Assembly (NCBI RefSeq): GCF_900114235.1
Contig: NZ_FOSJ01000009.1
Coordinates: forward strand, 1-43,275
Direction: 5' to 3'
Length of the DNA stretch: 43,275 nt
Source: Marinilactibacillus piezotolerans
GTDB taxonomy: Bacteria; Bacillota; Bacilli; Lactobacillales; Carnobacteriaceae_A
Position 1 is the first letter of the stretch. Each line of letters begins with the position of its first letter. A program made the translations under genes and the position numbers. Under the pieces are notes generated by a model. That model saw nothing but the letters and a program-made list of their open reading frames with translations, searched no databases and had not been told where the DNA came from. This document shows positions 8,295-17,271 of the stretch, piece after piece.

Positions 8295-10106
8295 TTATTC
8301 TGGAATATAGGACTCTGTCAGTTCTATAAAGGTTTGAATATCTTCTTTGATGATATTGATTCCTTTTACCCAGAAATCAGTAGAAGTCAGATCGACATTC
8401 AAATGTTTTTTTGCAAGATCTTCTGTATTCATTGATCCAGTATCCTGGAGTAATGCAATATATTGATCTTCAAAATTCGATCCTGATTCTAAAGCTTGAG
8501 CATAAATCCCTAAACTGAATAAGTATCCAAACGTATAAGGGAAGTTATAGAAAGATATACCACTAATATAAAAGTGTAATTTACTTGCCCAGAAGCTTGG
8601 ATGATAGGAAGCAAGACTATCTTGATATGCTTCTTTTTGAGCTTCTTCCATTAATTCATTTAATCGTTCAGCTGAAACTAGTCCTTTTTCACGTTCTCGG
8701 TAGAAATTAGATTCAAAAATAAATCGTGCGTGAATATTTAAAAACATTGCCAAAGAATTTTGTATCTTTGTATCTAGTAAAGCTATTTTATCTTCATTTG
8801 AAGTTGCGGATTTAACTGTTGCATCTGATACAACTAATTCGGCAAAAGTAGAAGCAGTCTCAGCAACATTCATCGCAAAGTGCTGTTTAAGATAAGGCAA
8901 ATCAAAAATAACATGATTATGGAAGGCGTGTCCCAATTCATGAGCTAGGGTTGCGACTTCACCTGGTGAATTTGAATAGGTCATAAAAATACGAGATTCT
9001 TTTGAAACCGGCAACTCTGCGCAATATCCACCTGGAGCTTTTCCAGGGCGATCTTCTGCTTCAATCCAACGATTTTCGAAAGCCATTTTTGCAAAATCAG
9101 CCATCTTCTCACTGAATTTTCTGAAGTTTTCAATAATAAACGCTGCGCCTTCGTCAAAAGTATAAGATTTTGGTTCACTATTTCCAACCGTTACAGGAGC
9201 TTCGACATCTTGCCAACCTAATTTATCTTTTCCTAGTAAAGCTGCTTTTCTAGAGAGGTATGAAGTGAAAGGGTCTTTGTTATCAGTAATGGCTTGCCAC
9301 ATTGCATCCAGTGTCTCTTTTTTCATTCTACTTGCTTTTAATGGTTTTTCCAAAAAACTATCGATACCGTGGGCTTTATAATCAGTCAATCTGAATCCTG
9401 CAAGGTGATTTAATGTATCGGCATATAAATCTGCCTGATTTCCCCAGGCAGATTCCCATTTTGAAAATAAGGAAGCTCTTACGTCTGGGTTTGGATCATT
9501 ATACATACGATTTTCTGCTTGTCCAGCAGATAGCAACTGTTCCTGGCCTTCTTTATCAGTTACTGAGATTTCGATTTTAGATACCAGGGTATCATAGTGT
9601 TGTTCCCAACCTTGAAATCCATCGACTGCTAATTTAGACAGTAGAGCTTCTTCTTTTTCACTTAATAATTTTTTAGCGTCTTCACGGTCTTCATTTAAAT
9701 TAAAAGCGAATTCTTCAAATTCAGGTAAAGACAATAAAGACTGCCAGTCTTCATCTGATACTAAAGCCAACTTTTTATAAAACGGAACTGTAACAGTAGA
9801 TAATTCACTATATAAGACAGAAATTCTTCCCAAAAGAGTTTTGGCTTTCCCATTATTAACATCGGCTGATAATGTACCATTAATGAACATACCCGCTTCG
9901 GAAATCTCAGGCTGGAGGTTGTTTAACGAATCTAATATGAGTTTCATTTTGTTATAATCAGGTTTATCTTGCTCTGGATCCCAAGCAGCAATTGTTTGTC
10001 CAAGTTCTGGAATTTGTTTTTCCCATTTTGATAATGCTTCTTCAAGTTCAGTAGAGTTTACACTCGGATAAATTGACTCTAAGTTCCATTTCATGCTATA
10101 ACTCAT
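8295..10106 (-). CDS. pepF: Oligoendopeptidase F, copy 1 (M3B)
   Basis: This cytosolic zinc metallopeptidase cuts oligopeptides of moderate length, feeding amino-acid supply or clearing signal-peptide fragments. The 603-residue chain has the usual PepF N-terminal domain (about 110-190) and an M3 catalytic domain. The zinc motif HELGH is at about residues 389-393, with the distal Glu in NVAETASTFAEL. It follows the second pepF copy by 30 bases on the same strand, so both are probably one transcript. The start ATG has AAGGGA upstream. The two copies are clearly related along their whole length. Confidence 0.93.
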   Translation of the reverse strand: MSYSMKWNLESIYPSVNSTELEEALSKWEKQIPELGQTIAAWDPEQDKPDYNKMKLILDSLNNLQPEISEAGMFINGTLSADVNNGKAKTLLGRISVLYSELSTVTVPFYKKLALVSDEDWQSLLSLPEFEEFAFNLNEDREDAKKLLSEKEEALLSKLAVDGFQGWEQHYDTLVSKIEISVTDKEGQEQLLSAGQAENRMYNDPNPDVRASLFSKWESAWGNQADLYADTLNHLAGFRLTDYKAHGIDSFLEKPLKASRMKKETLDAMWQAITDNKDPFTSYLSRKAALLGKDKLGWQDVEAPVTVGNSEPKSYTFDEGAAFIIENFRKFSEKMADFAKMAFENRWIEAEDRPGKAPGGYCAELPVSKESRIFMTYSNSPGEVATLAHELGHAFHNHVIFDLPYLKQHFAMNVAETASTFAELVVSDATVKSATSNEDKIALLDTKIQNSLAMFLNIHARFIFESNFYREREKGLVSAERLNELMEEAQKEAYQDSLASYHPSFWASKLHFYISGISFYNFPYTFGYLFSLGIYAQALESGSNFEDQYIALLQDTGSMNTEDLAKKHLNVDLTSTDFWVKGINIIKEDIQTFIELTESYIPE

Positions 10107-10136
10107 TTTATCAATCCCTTTTTTTATTTATTTTTG

Positions 10137-11945
10137 TTAAATATATTTTGCAGTCAGCTCTAAATACTCATCAATATCTGTGTGTACCATATCGATAGCA
10201 GATTGCCAGAAATCCGGTTGCGTTAAGTCTACATTCAAGTGCTTTTGTGCTAATGCTTCTGTAGTCATACTAGCTGTGTCACGAAGCAAAGCAATATATT
10301 TTTCTTCGAAACCTGATCCTTCTTCAAGCGAACGAGCATAAATTCCTAAACTGAACAAGAACCCAAAGGTATAAGGGAAATTGTAAAAAGGGACACCGGT
10401 GTTGTAAAAATGCAGTTTGCTTGCCCAGAATGTCGGGTGATAAGTAGATAACGAATCCTGATAAGCTTCTTTTTGAGCATCGACCATTAGCTCTGATAAG
10501 CGATCATCTGTCACGATTCCGTTCTTGCGTTCCTCATAAAAAGCTGTTTCGAATAGATATCGAGAATGAATATTCATAAACATTGTTGCTGCACGAGCAT
10601 TTTTGCTGTCTAATAGATTGATTTTTTCCGCTTCAGATGAAGCTTCACGAACAGTTGCATCTGAGATGACTAATTCTGCAAAGGTTGATGCCGTTTCAGC
10701 AACATTCATTGCATAGCGGCGATTCATAACAGGTAAGTCTCTCATGACATAGCTATGGAAAGCATGCCCCAATTCATGTGCTAAAGTGGAAACATTACCT
10801 GCTGAACCAGAAAATGTCATGAAAATTCGCGATTGTTCTGATTCGGGAAGATTGGCACAATATCCTCCAGGACGTTTTCCATCACGATCTTCTGCTTCGA
10901 TCCAGCTATCTTCAAAAGCAGTTTTAGCCAGCTTTTGCATCTGATTACTAAAAGAAGAGAAGTTTTCCATTATAAATTCAGCTGCTTCGTCATATGAATA
11001 GTGACGAGGCTCGAAATCTCCTACAGAAACAGGCGCTGTAACATCTACCCATGATAACTTTTCTATACCCATCAATTGGGCTTTACGGTTCAAATATTCT
11101 ACCACTTTAGGTTTATTTTTGGTAATGGTATCCCACATTATATCCAGTGTCTCTTTTTTTAGACGATTATATTCTAAAGGACGAGCCATGAAATCTTCTG
11201 TACCATGCAATTTATAATTTTCTAAGCGAAAACCTGCAAGATGATTGAGCGTATCTGCAAATAAAGAAGATTTACTTGCCCATGCAAGTTCCCACTTTTC
11301 AAGCATTTTCTGACGAGTTTCAGGATCTTTAGCTGATCCCATAAGATTGGCAGCTTGTCCTGCAGAATAAGAATTAACTTTTCCATCTTTATTCTCAAAA
11401 TCAACTTGGACAGTTGCAACTAATGAATTATATAAATCACCCCAACCTTTGAATCCATCGTTAGTTAAAGCATTTATGACAGCTTCTTCATTTTGTGACA
11501 GCAGCTTTTTCCCTTGTTCTCTTTGTTCATTTAAAGGAAAGGCACTAGCATTAAAAGGTTCGATTTCTAATAAATCTGCCCAGTCAGCGTCATCAATTCC
11601 TACGTATTTTTTTGTAAGTACTGTGGTGCTATTACTTAAACTACTGTATAAAGTACTTAATTCATTAGTTAGTTTAGCAGCATTTTTGTCTCTAACATTG
11701 GCAGATAAAAGTCCTCGAGAAAAGGTCATAGCTTCTGAAAGACTATTTCCGATTTTTTCGCTTAAATTTAGAACTTCTTTTAAATGGTTATAATTTAAAC
11801 GATCTACCTCAGGATCCCAAAGCTCAACAGTTTGATGAAATTGCTCGATCTGTTCTTTTAGAGTTTCGATCTTTGTACGTAATTCGGATGATTGACTTCC
11901 CCCTGTAAAAACTGAATCCATATCCCAATTAAGTTGATAACTCAT
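10137..11945 (-). CDS. pepF: Oligoendopeptidase F, copy 2 (M3B)
   Basis: This zinc oligoendopeptidase is a paralogue of the next gene downstream, with the same domain order and the HELGH motif at about residues 390-394. The NVAETASTFAEL helix, YQDSLSTYHPTFWASKLHFY and NFPYTFGFLFSLGIYA are shared almost word for word. I start at the ATG at 11945 (MSYQLNW), not the one six codons earlier: AGAGGGAG lies just before 11945, and the paralogue begins MSYSMKW. The product is then 602 residues. It is the first gene of a pepF-pepF pair. Sequence divergence between the copies is spread over the whole length, so the duplication is not recent. Confidence 0.92.
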   Translation of the reverse strand: MSYQLNWDMDSVFTGGSQSSELRTKIETLKEQIEQFHQTVELWDPEVDRLNYNHLKEVLNLSEKIGNSLSEAMTFSRGLLSANVRDKNAAKLTNELSTLYSSLSNSTTVLTKKYVGIDDADWADLLEIEPFNASAFPLNEQREQGKKLLSQNEEAVINALTNDGFKGWGDLYNSLVATVQVDFENKDGKVNSYSAGQAANLMGSAKDPETRQKMLEKWELAWASKSSLFADTLNHLAGFRLENYKLHGTEDFMARPLEYNRLKKETLDIMWDTITKNKPKVVEYLNRKAQLMGIEKLSWVDVTAPVSVGDFEPRHYSYDEAAEFIMENFSSFSNQMQKLAKTAFEDSWIEAEDRDGKRPGGYCANLPESEQSRIFMTFSGSAGNVSTLAHELGHAFHSYVMRDLPVMNRRYAMNVAETASTFAELVISDATVREASSEAEKINLLDSKNARAATMFMNIHSRYLFETAFYEERKNGIVTDDRLSELMVDAQKEAYQDSLSTYHPTFWASKLHFYNTGVPFYNFPYTFGFLFSLGIYARSLEEGSGFEEKYIALLRDTASMTTEALAQKHLNVDLTQPDFWQSAIDMVHTDIDEYLELTAKYI

Positions 11946-12060
11946 AATATAACTCCCTCTCATATAAATTGTATACTTCTTTATTCTACAAGTTTTTCCT
12001 TTTCATATCCATATACATAAGCTAGAATATGTATATTCGATAGAAAGTAGGGTATCAAAA

Positions 12061-12591
12061 ATGCGGAAAACTCATGAATGGAAAGATACAATATTTATTT
12101 TATTAGCATTTTGTATAATGATCTTATTATATTTTAGTTCTAGCATGTCTTATCAGGATCAGAATGTTCAGCCCTTTTTAGAGAGAATCTTATCAGGAGA
12201 ACCGCTTAAAGGTCTACTGGAAGTGGTCAGATTTTCATACGCCGGTAATGAAGTCAGTATACAAGCATCTGGTTATGCAGGCTTTGTAGAATTCTTTATC
12301 CGTAAAGCAGCCCATTTTGGATCTTTCTTTTTGCTGGGTGTATTCTGGTTTTTAGGGCTGAAAAATAAAAGCAGCAGTTATATATTAGCTGCTTTATTAG
12401 CTTTGTTACTAGCTGCTGGATATGCCGGGTTTGATGAACTCAGACAATCGTTTAATCCAAATCGTACAGCTTTAATGGAAGACGTATACCTGGATTCATT
12501 AGGAGCGATGACGGGAATTGCCATCTCTTGGTTAATGAGCACAAGAGGGTCGAATAAGAAAAGTAACCGCAGAAAACTGAAGTTTAGATAA
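12061..12591 (+). CDS. VanZ-family membrane protein
   Basis: A small integral membrane protein of 176 residues with about four hydrophobic helices (roughly 12-30, 80-100, 105-127 and 145-162). The VanZ signature is visible: RKAAHFGSFFLLGVFWF, then AGFDELRQSFNPNRTALMEDVYLDSLGA. VanZ itself gives low-level teicoplanin resistance, but most chromosomal homologues have no proven role. The ribosome site is weak (AGTAGGG). Its C-terminal end is strongly basic (KKSNRRKLKFR). It is followed by yebC, which has its own promoter. Confidence 0.85.
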   Translation: MRKTHEWKDTIFILLAFCIMILLYFSSSMSYQDQNVQPFLERILSGEPLKGLLEVVRFSYAGNEVSIQASGYAGFVEFFIRKAAHFGSFFLLGVFWFLGLKNKSSSYILAALLALLLAAGYAGFDELRQSFNPNRTALMEDVYLDSLGAMTGIAISWLMSTRGSNKKSNRRKLKFR

Positions 12592-12615
12592 ATAACAGAT
12601 ATAGAAAATGGAAGC

Positions 12616-12656
12616 GTTCAACAGGTGTTTGAACAAAATAAAAATTTTGCTATAAT
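12616..12656 (+). promoter_or_regulatory. yebC promoter with overlapping inverted repeat
   Basis: TTGAAC (12629-12634) and a perfect TATAAT (12651-12656) are spaced by 16 bases, a strong vegetative promoter. The -35 hexamer is also the right arm of GTTCAA-N7-TTGAAC (12616-12634), so a dimeric repressor could block it. The regulator is unknown; YebC/PmpR itself or a neighbour's regulator is possible. Confidence 0.65.
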
Positions 12657-12708
12657 AAGATAGGTTCCAAGTCTGTTTGAAAATGTAAATAGGAAAGTAG
12701 GAATAAAG

Positions 12709-13434
12709 ATGGCAGGACATTCGAAGTGGAAAAACATCCAACACCGTAAAGGTGCACAAGATGCCAAACGTGGAAAGATTTTCCAGAAACTATCAAAAGA
12801 AATTTATAAAGCAGCTAAAGACGGAGGTGGAGATCCCGAAACCAACGCAGCGCTTCGTTTAGCAGTAGATAAAGCAAAAGCAAACAACATGCCTAATGAT
12901 AATGTAGATCGTGCAATTAAACGCGCCACAGATGCTGGTCAAGGAGATAACTTTGTTGAAGTCATGTATGAAGGGTATGGACCTAATGGGATTGCTGTTT
13001 TAGTAGAAGGTCTGACGGATAATTTGAATCGAACCAGTACAAATGTCAAAGTTGCCTTCAATAAAAATGGTGGATCATTAGGGGAAAAAGGCTCAGTGAA
13101 CTATATGTTTGATCGTAGAGGTTATATTGCGATTGACAGAGAAGGTCTGGACGTAGACGAAGATACAATGTTGATGAGTGTACTAGAAGCTGGTGGAGAA
13201 GAATTAGAGACTTCAGATGAAGTATTTGAGATTTATACCGAGCCTCAAGATTTTACAGATGTACGAGATGCATTGACAGCAGCTGGCTACACATTAGATC
13301 AGGCAGAGTTAACTATGGTTCCACAAACGACTGTAGCAGTTCCAGAAGATAAAATCCAAACATTTGAAAACATGATTGATGCATTGGAAGACGATGATGA
13401 TGTTAGTGAAGTTTACCATAACGCAGAGATTTAA
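12709..13434 (+). CDS. yebC: YebC/PmpR family protein
   Basis: A 241-residue cytosolic protein of the YebC/PmpR family. It begins with the family hallmark MAGHSKWKNIQHRKGAQDAK and contains GYGPNGIAVLVE and NRTSTNVKVAFNKNGG. Members were described as DNA-binding regulators; recent work on YebC-type proteins points instead to a translation factor that relieves ribosome stalling at proline runs. It shares the window with efp, which has that same job, though about 6 kb away. The length is standard. A strong own promoter precedes it and a terminator follows, so it is a single-gene unit. Confidence 0.93.
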   Translation: MAGHSKWKNIQHRKGAQDAKRGKIFQKLSKEIYKAAKDGGGDPETNAALRLAVDKAKANNMPNDNVDRAIKRATDAGQGDNFVEVMYEGYGPNGIAVLVEGLTDNLNRTSTNVKVAFNKNGGSLGEKGSVNYMFDRRGYIAIDREGLDVDEDTMLMSVLEAGGEELETSDEVFEIYTEPQDFTDVRDALTAAGYTLDQAELTMVPQTTVAVPEDKIQTFENMIDALEDDDDVSEVYHNAEI

Positions 13435-13462
13435 GATAAAATCCAAATTATACGAACTACTG

Positions 13463-13491
13463 AAGGATGACATTTTGTCATCCTTTTTTTT
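13463..13491 (+). terminator. Terminator of yebC
   Basis: A 10-bp perfect stem AAGGATGACA/TGTCATCCTT with a TTT loop is followed by an eight-base T-run. Confidence 0.9.
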
Positions 13492-13512
13492 ATGAAATGA
13501 ACTTCTCGAAAT

Positions 13513-13546
13513 TTGAACAGTATATATAGATGAGAAGATAATTCTC
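13513..13546 (+). promoter_or_regulatory. Candidate comG operon promoter
   Basis: TTGAAC (13513-13518) and GATAAT (13537-13542, 5/6 match) are 18 bases apart. GAGAA-N5-TTCTC (13532-13546) is centred on the -10, and GAGAAG can instead pair with CTTCTC at 13502-13507. I see neither a streptococcal CIN box nor a clear ComK box between the terminator and comGA. Confidence 0.45.
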
Positions 13547-13601
13547 AAACAGCAATATCAGAATTAAATACCTTATAAGTAAAAAGGAGGATAAAAGAAA
13601 A

Positions 13602-14672
13602 ATGGAAATTGAATTATTTGCGAAACATTTAATTACACTAGCAGATTCATATGATACCAGTGATATTCATATCTTACCGGAAGAAAAGCACTATTCTGCT
13701 TACTTTAGACTATATGGAAGAATGGAGAAACAATTCTTCTTGGATATGGAAGAAGGAAAGAGGCTCATATCTTATTTTAAATTTATATCGAATATGGATG
13801 TAGGAGAACGAAGAAAACCGCAAAGCGGATCTTTATCGTATGAATTGAATAATAAATTTATTGATTTAAGATTTTCAACAATCACTAACTATCATGCGAA
13901 AGAATCATTAGTCATTCGTTTGCTGCAGGAAAAAAAGCGAACAGATCTGTATAAAAGTTCCTTCTTTAAATATGAACTTGAGCAACTGCAGACGCTGATG
14001 ACTTTCAAAAGTGGCTTGATCGTTTTTTCAGGACCAGTTGATTCGGGTAAGACGACTACAATTTATCAATTAGTCAAAAACAGAATTTCAGATGACAAAC
14101 AGCAGGTAGTCACAGTTGAAGATCCCGTAGAAATTCATGAAGAGCAGTTTCTGCAGACGGAAGTTAATGAAAAAGCAGGAATCACTTACGAGCATTTACT
14201 TAAATCAAGTCTTAGACATCATCCTGACGTCTTGATCGTCGGCGAAATCAGAGATGAAGAAACAGCGAAAATGGTCATTAGAGGCGCTTTAACAGGACAT
14301 TTGATTATTGCATCAGTGCATGCCAAAAATGTTCAAGGAGTGGTTTCAAGGTTGATGGAATTGGGAATCTCAATTGAATTATTACAACAAACAATCATTG
14401 GAATTACTTTCCAGAAATTGCTTCCGATTTATTGCCCGCTTTGTGTTAAAAATTGTAGTCCCTATTGTACACATCTTTTTCAGAAACAAAAAAGAGCAGC
14501 ATTATATGAAGTAAGGTCTGGAGAAAATTTGAAAATTCTGTTTGATCCTTCTTTTAAATTAAATCTGAGTGAAAAATTATCAGCAAACAGAGAGTTTAAT
14601 CATTTATTAAGAAAGGTGCAAATGTATGGGTATATTTCAGAAAAAACTTACCAGCAATACTATATACCGTAG
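13602..14672 (+). CDS. comGA: Competence pseudopilus assembly ATPase ComGA
   Basis: A type II/IV secretion ATPase of the GspE/PilB superfamily that powers assembly of the DNA-uptake pseudopilus at the inner face of the membrane. The N-terminal domain (about 1-120) lacks the extra region of PilB, as is normal for ComGA. Walker A is GPVDSGKTTT at about residues 144-153 (the usual form is GPTGSGKT). The Asp box GEIRDEETA and the HVKAxN-like SVHAKNVQGV follow. A cysteine cluster YCPLCVKNCSPYC lies near residue 285. The length of 356 residues fits. AAGGAGG precedes the ATG. It is first of seven overlapping com genes. Confidence 0.95.
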   Translation: MEIELFAKHLITLADSYDTSDIHILPEEKHYSAYFRLYGRMEKQFFLDMEEGKRLISYFKFISNMDVGERRKPQSGSLSYELNNKFIDLRFSTITNYHAKESLVIRLLQEKKRTDLYKSSFFKYELEQLQTLMTFKSGLIVFSGPVDSGKTTTIYQLVKNRISDDKQQVVTVEDPVEIHEEQFLQTEVNEKAGITYEHLLKSSLRHHPDVLIVGEIRDEETAKMVIRGALTGHLIIASVHAKNVQGVVSRLMELGISIELLQQTIIGITFQKLLPIYCPLCVKNCSPYCTHLFQKQKRAALYEVRSGENLKILFDPSFKLNLSEKLSANREFNHLLRKVQMYGYISEKTYQQYYIP

Positions 14673-15693
14673 CCAAAAGGAAACCAGAGAACAAGGATTG
14701 TTTTTGAAGCGAATGGGAACATTACTCTTGGAAGGATTTTCGCTTAAAGAAGCACTCCGTTTCTTGTTAACGATCACAGACAGTAAGCAGGTGAAATGGG
14801 TAAAAGTAATTGAACAGAACGTAAATACAGGCAATTCATTGTTCCAGGGGTTGAGGGACGTTGGATTCAGTGACTTGATATGCACGCAAATCTATCTGTC
14901 TACGATACATGGGAAATTTTCTGAAACAATTTTTAAGGCTGGTGAGCAAATGATTGAATCAGCAAAAAGAAAGAAAAAAATACAATCGATTATCCAATAT
15001 CCAATAATGCTCCTTATATTTATTGTGATTATGCTCTTTTCTATGCGTTATATTTTGCTTCCTCATATTAAAAGAATAGCTTCTCCAGAAGAAGCATCCC
15101 TAGGAGCAGGAACAAGATTGATTGTAGGTATCGTCGAGACTGCTCCTTATTGGATGCTTGGAACTGTCTTATTAATGACAGTAACATTTTTTGTACTCTC
15201 TATAATTACAAAGAAAAAATCAGCTATTGAAAAACTGAAATTCTATAGTAAAAATAGGCTGATACGTTCATACCTGCAACTATATTGGACAAGGTTTTTC
15301 ACTCTTGAGTGGAGTCAGCTACTTAAAACTAACTGTACATTGATTCAAATTGTTCACTTGATGCAGGAAGATAAATCTTCAGTCCTATTTCGTGAAGTTG
15401 GTAGGTTAATTGAACATAAAATGAGAAAAGGATACTCGTTTAAAGAAGCGATTTCTTCCCTCGATTTTTTGAAGCCGGAAGTCGAGGAGATTATAATGCA
15501 TGGAGAATTAACTGGAAGGATGGGAATTGAGCTAATGCTTTATTCTTCAGATTGTGAAGCAGAATTAAATCAAAAAATTGAAAGTATGATGGAACGTATT
15601 CAGCCGATCGTTTTTATATTTGTTGCGCTTATGATCATTGCAATTTATGCAGCACTGTTACTGCCTACGTTTTCAATAATGGAAGGACTGTAG
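14626..15693 (+). CDS. comGB: Competence pseudopilus membrane platform protein ComGB
   Basis: A polytopic inner-membrane protein of the GspF/PilC family that forms the platform on which ComGA drives pseudopilin assembly. Two GspF domains are visible. The first covers about residues 20-140, with EGFSLKEALRFL. The second covers about 215-335, with MRKGYSFKEAIS and LTGRMGIELM. Membrane helices lie near 121-143, 170-190 and 327-349. The gene starts inside comGA (47-base overlap) with GAAAGG eight bases before the ATG, suggesting coupled translation. The length of 355 residues is typical. Confidence 0.93.
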   Translation: MGIFQKKLTSNTIYRSQKETREQGLFLKRMGTLLLEGFSLKEALRFLLTITDSKQVKWVKVIEQNVNTGNSLFQGLRDVGFSDLICTQIYLSTIHGKFSETIFKAGEQMIESAKRKKKIQSIIQYPIMLLIFIVIMLFSMRYILLPHIKRIASPEEASLGAGTRLIVGIVETAPYWMLGTVLLMTVTFFVLSIITKKKSAIEKLKFYSKNRLIRSYLQLYWTRFFTLEWSQLLKTNCTLIQIVHLMQEDKSSVLFREVGRLIEHKMRKGYSFKEAISSLDFLKPEVEEIIMHGELTGRMGIELMLYSSDCEAELNQKIESMMERIQPIVFIFVALMIIAIYAALLLPTFSIMEGL

Positions 15694-15696
15694 AAA

Positions 15697-16041
15697 ATGA
15701 TAAAACAATTGAAAAATAAAGTACAAAACACACTAAAAGAAGAAAGTGCTTTCACCTTGATAGAAATGACTTTGGTCCTTTTCATTATTTCAGTATTGCT
15801 GCTGCTGATTATTCCAAATATCGGATCATATCAAGGGACAGCTCAAGATACAGGAAACAGTGCATTAGAAACTGTTGTTCAGACACAAATGGATCTTTAC
15901 GAAATGGAAAAACACGCTGCTCCAAATACTTTAGAAGATCTTCATGGGGATGGATTTTTAAGCGAATCTCAATATAGCGAAGTGAAAAAATTGTTTACTA
16001 TCGATTCTAATGGGAATCTAGTCAAATTGAATGGAGAATAA
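15697..16041 (+). CDS. comGC: Major competence pseudopilin ComGC
   Basis: The main subunit of the competence pseudopilus. The prepilin site AFTLIEM lies at about residues 19-25 after a basic leader, so cleavage by the prepilin peptidase ComC would fall after Ala19, with Glu at +5. The hydrophobic helix (about 20-44) follows. The soluble part, with QTQMDLYEMEK and GFLSESQYSEV, matches ComGC. The length of 114 residues is typical. No comC prepilin peptidase lies in the window. It begins three bases after the comGB stop. Confidence 0.93.
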   Translation: MIKQLKNKVQNTLKEESAFTLIEMTLVLFIISVLLLLIIPNIGSYQGTAQDTGNSALETVVQTQMDLYEMEKHAAPNTLEDLHGDGFLSESQYSEVKKLFTIDSNGNLVKLNGE

Positions 16042-16501
16042 TGGATTGATAAAGAAATTGCAAGAACAGAATGGATTTACTTTGATAGAATCATTAATTG
16101 TTTTAAGCCTAGTTGGTATATTCTTGCTCATACCCGTTATCCCATTTAATAAAATGGAAGCGGATATAGAAAATTCTTTGTTTTTTGAAGAACTACAGTC
16201 GAGTATAACACTTCTGCAGAATGAGTCAGTATTGAATGACGAATGGACAGAAATCGAAATGCGCCCGAATGCTCGTGAAATAGTTTTTAGAGTAATTGGA
16301 AAGCGAAACCATATACTTAATCGGTCTATAGCGTTACCTGATACAATAGAAATTTTAGGAGGTTCTAAAGTGTATAGATTTTTATCAGAGTCAGGAAATC
16401 AAGGGAATTTAAATAAGACAAGGTTTCAAGTAGGAGATAAATTTTACACACTCAGTTTTAAATTAGGAAGTGGACGATTTGAACTATCGGAAGAAAAATG
16501 A
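16031..16501 (+). CDS. comGD: Minor competence pseudopilin ComGD
   Basis: A minor pseudopilin with the type IV prepilin site NGFTLIESL (cleavage after Gly, Glu at +5) followed by a hydrophobic helix. The position after comGC and the length of 156 residues fit ComGD. The start is uncertain: the ATG at 16031 overlaps the end of comGC by 11 bases but has no clear ribosome site, while an in-frame TTG at 16046 lies nine bases behind GGAG. Either start keeps the prepilin leader. Confidence 0.85.
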   Translation: MENNGLIKKLQEQNGFTLIESLIVLSLVGIFLLIPVIPFNKMEADIENSLFFEELQSSITLLQNESVLNDEWTEIEMRPNAREIVFRVIGKRNHILNRSIALPDTIEILGGSKVYRFLSESGNQGNLNKTRFQVGDKFYTLSFKLGSGRFELSEEK

Positions 16502-16820
16502 TTTTTTAACTATTCAAGACGGTTTTATATTGTTAGAAAGTCTGGTGAGTTTGAGTTTACTGACTTTTATTTTGATGTTTTCTATTCCACTGACAGTAAA
16601 TCTGATTTCTTATTTAGAAATGCAGAGAATTGAAGTTGAGATTGATCGGGCTTTATACGATTCATCAAGAGTTTGGCAGCGAAGAAACTCCTTTTCAGAA
16701 TCTCATGAATCTTATAACCAAAGTTTAGACATTATAGAAACTGAAAATGCAATTACAGTGGAGGGGAACCAAGGTGCAGAAAAAAGACTGGAAGTCATAT
16801 CTGTCAGTTGGAATGAATGA
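16470..16820 (+). CDS. comGE: Minor competence pseudopilin ComGE
   Basis: A small pseudopilin-like protein of about 116 residues with the processing site DGFILLESL and a following hydrophobic helix, in the comGE position. ComGE proteins are poorly conserved, so the name rests on order and the prepilin motif. It overlaps comGD by 32 bases. The GTG at 16470 is used here; a TTG at 16479 has better spacing from AGGA and would shorten it by three residues. Confidence 0.75.
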   Translation: MDDLNYRKKNDFLTIQDGFILLESLVSLSLLTFILMFSIPLTVNLISYLEMQRIEVEIDRALYDSSRVWQRRNSFSESHESYNQSLDIIETENAITVEGNQGAEKRLEVISVSWNE

Positions 16821-17271
16821 TAGTGGATTCACGTTACTGGAGACAATGGTTGCTATAAGTCTAATGAGCCTTGCAATATTACTGCTATCCACTTTTACTG
16901 AACAGTCATCCAGAATACAAAAGGATATTAAGTCAGACAGGCAGATTGAGTGGCATCTTTTCCTGAATCAACTTGAATATGATTTAAGAGATAGCAAACT
17001 GATTTCTATTAGTTCAGAGAGATTTGTAGTTGAACGACCAAATAAAGAAGATGAAATCGAAAAAATTTCCTATGAAAGATACTATAAACTGCTTAGAAGA
17101 AAAGTTGGAAATGAAGGACATCAACCTGTTTTGACCAGGTTGAGAGAAATCCACATGAAAAGTAAAGAAGATCAGCTATGGATAGCTGCTACTTTTCAAG
17201 ATGGAGAATCATATACTGCTAGTCTGTTGTTGCCGCTAAAAGAAGAGGAGCAGTTTAGTGATGGAAAATGA
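16774..17271 (+). CDS. comGF: Minor competence pseudopilin ComGF
   Basis: A ComGF-type pseudopilin with the site SGFTLLETM and a helix after it. The soluble domain carries HLFLNQLEYDL and ISYERYYKLLRRKVGNEGHQ, close to the ComGF family pattern of a strand-rich domain that reads the transcript-end residues. I start at the GTG at 16774 because GGAGGGG lies seven bases upstream, giving 165 residues; a longer reading from 16747 has no ribosome site. It overlaps comGE by 47 bases. Confidence 0.82.
   Translation: MQKKDWKSYLSVGMNDSGFTLLETMVAISLMSLAILLLSTFTEQSSRIQKDIKSDRQIEWHLFLNQLEYDLRDSKLISISSERFVVERPNKEDEIEKISYERYYKLLRRKVGNEGHQPVLTRLREIHMKSKEDQLWIAATFQDGESYTASLLLPLKEEEQFSDGK

Noticed and set aside
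13451-13459. TACGAACTA, close to the streptococcal CIN box TACGAATA
   Set aside because: It lies before the yebC terminator and about 150 bases from comGA, so a promoter there would run into the terminator.
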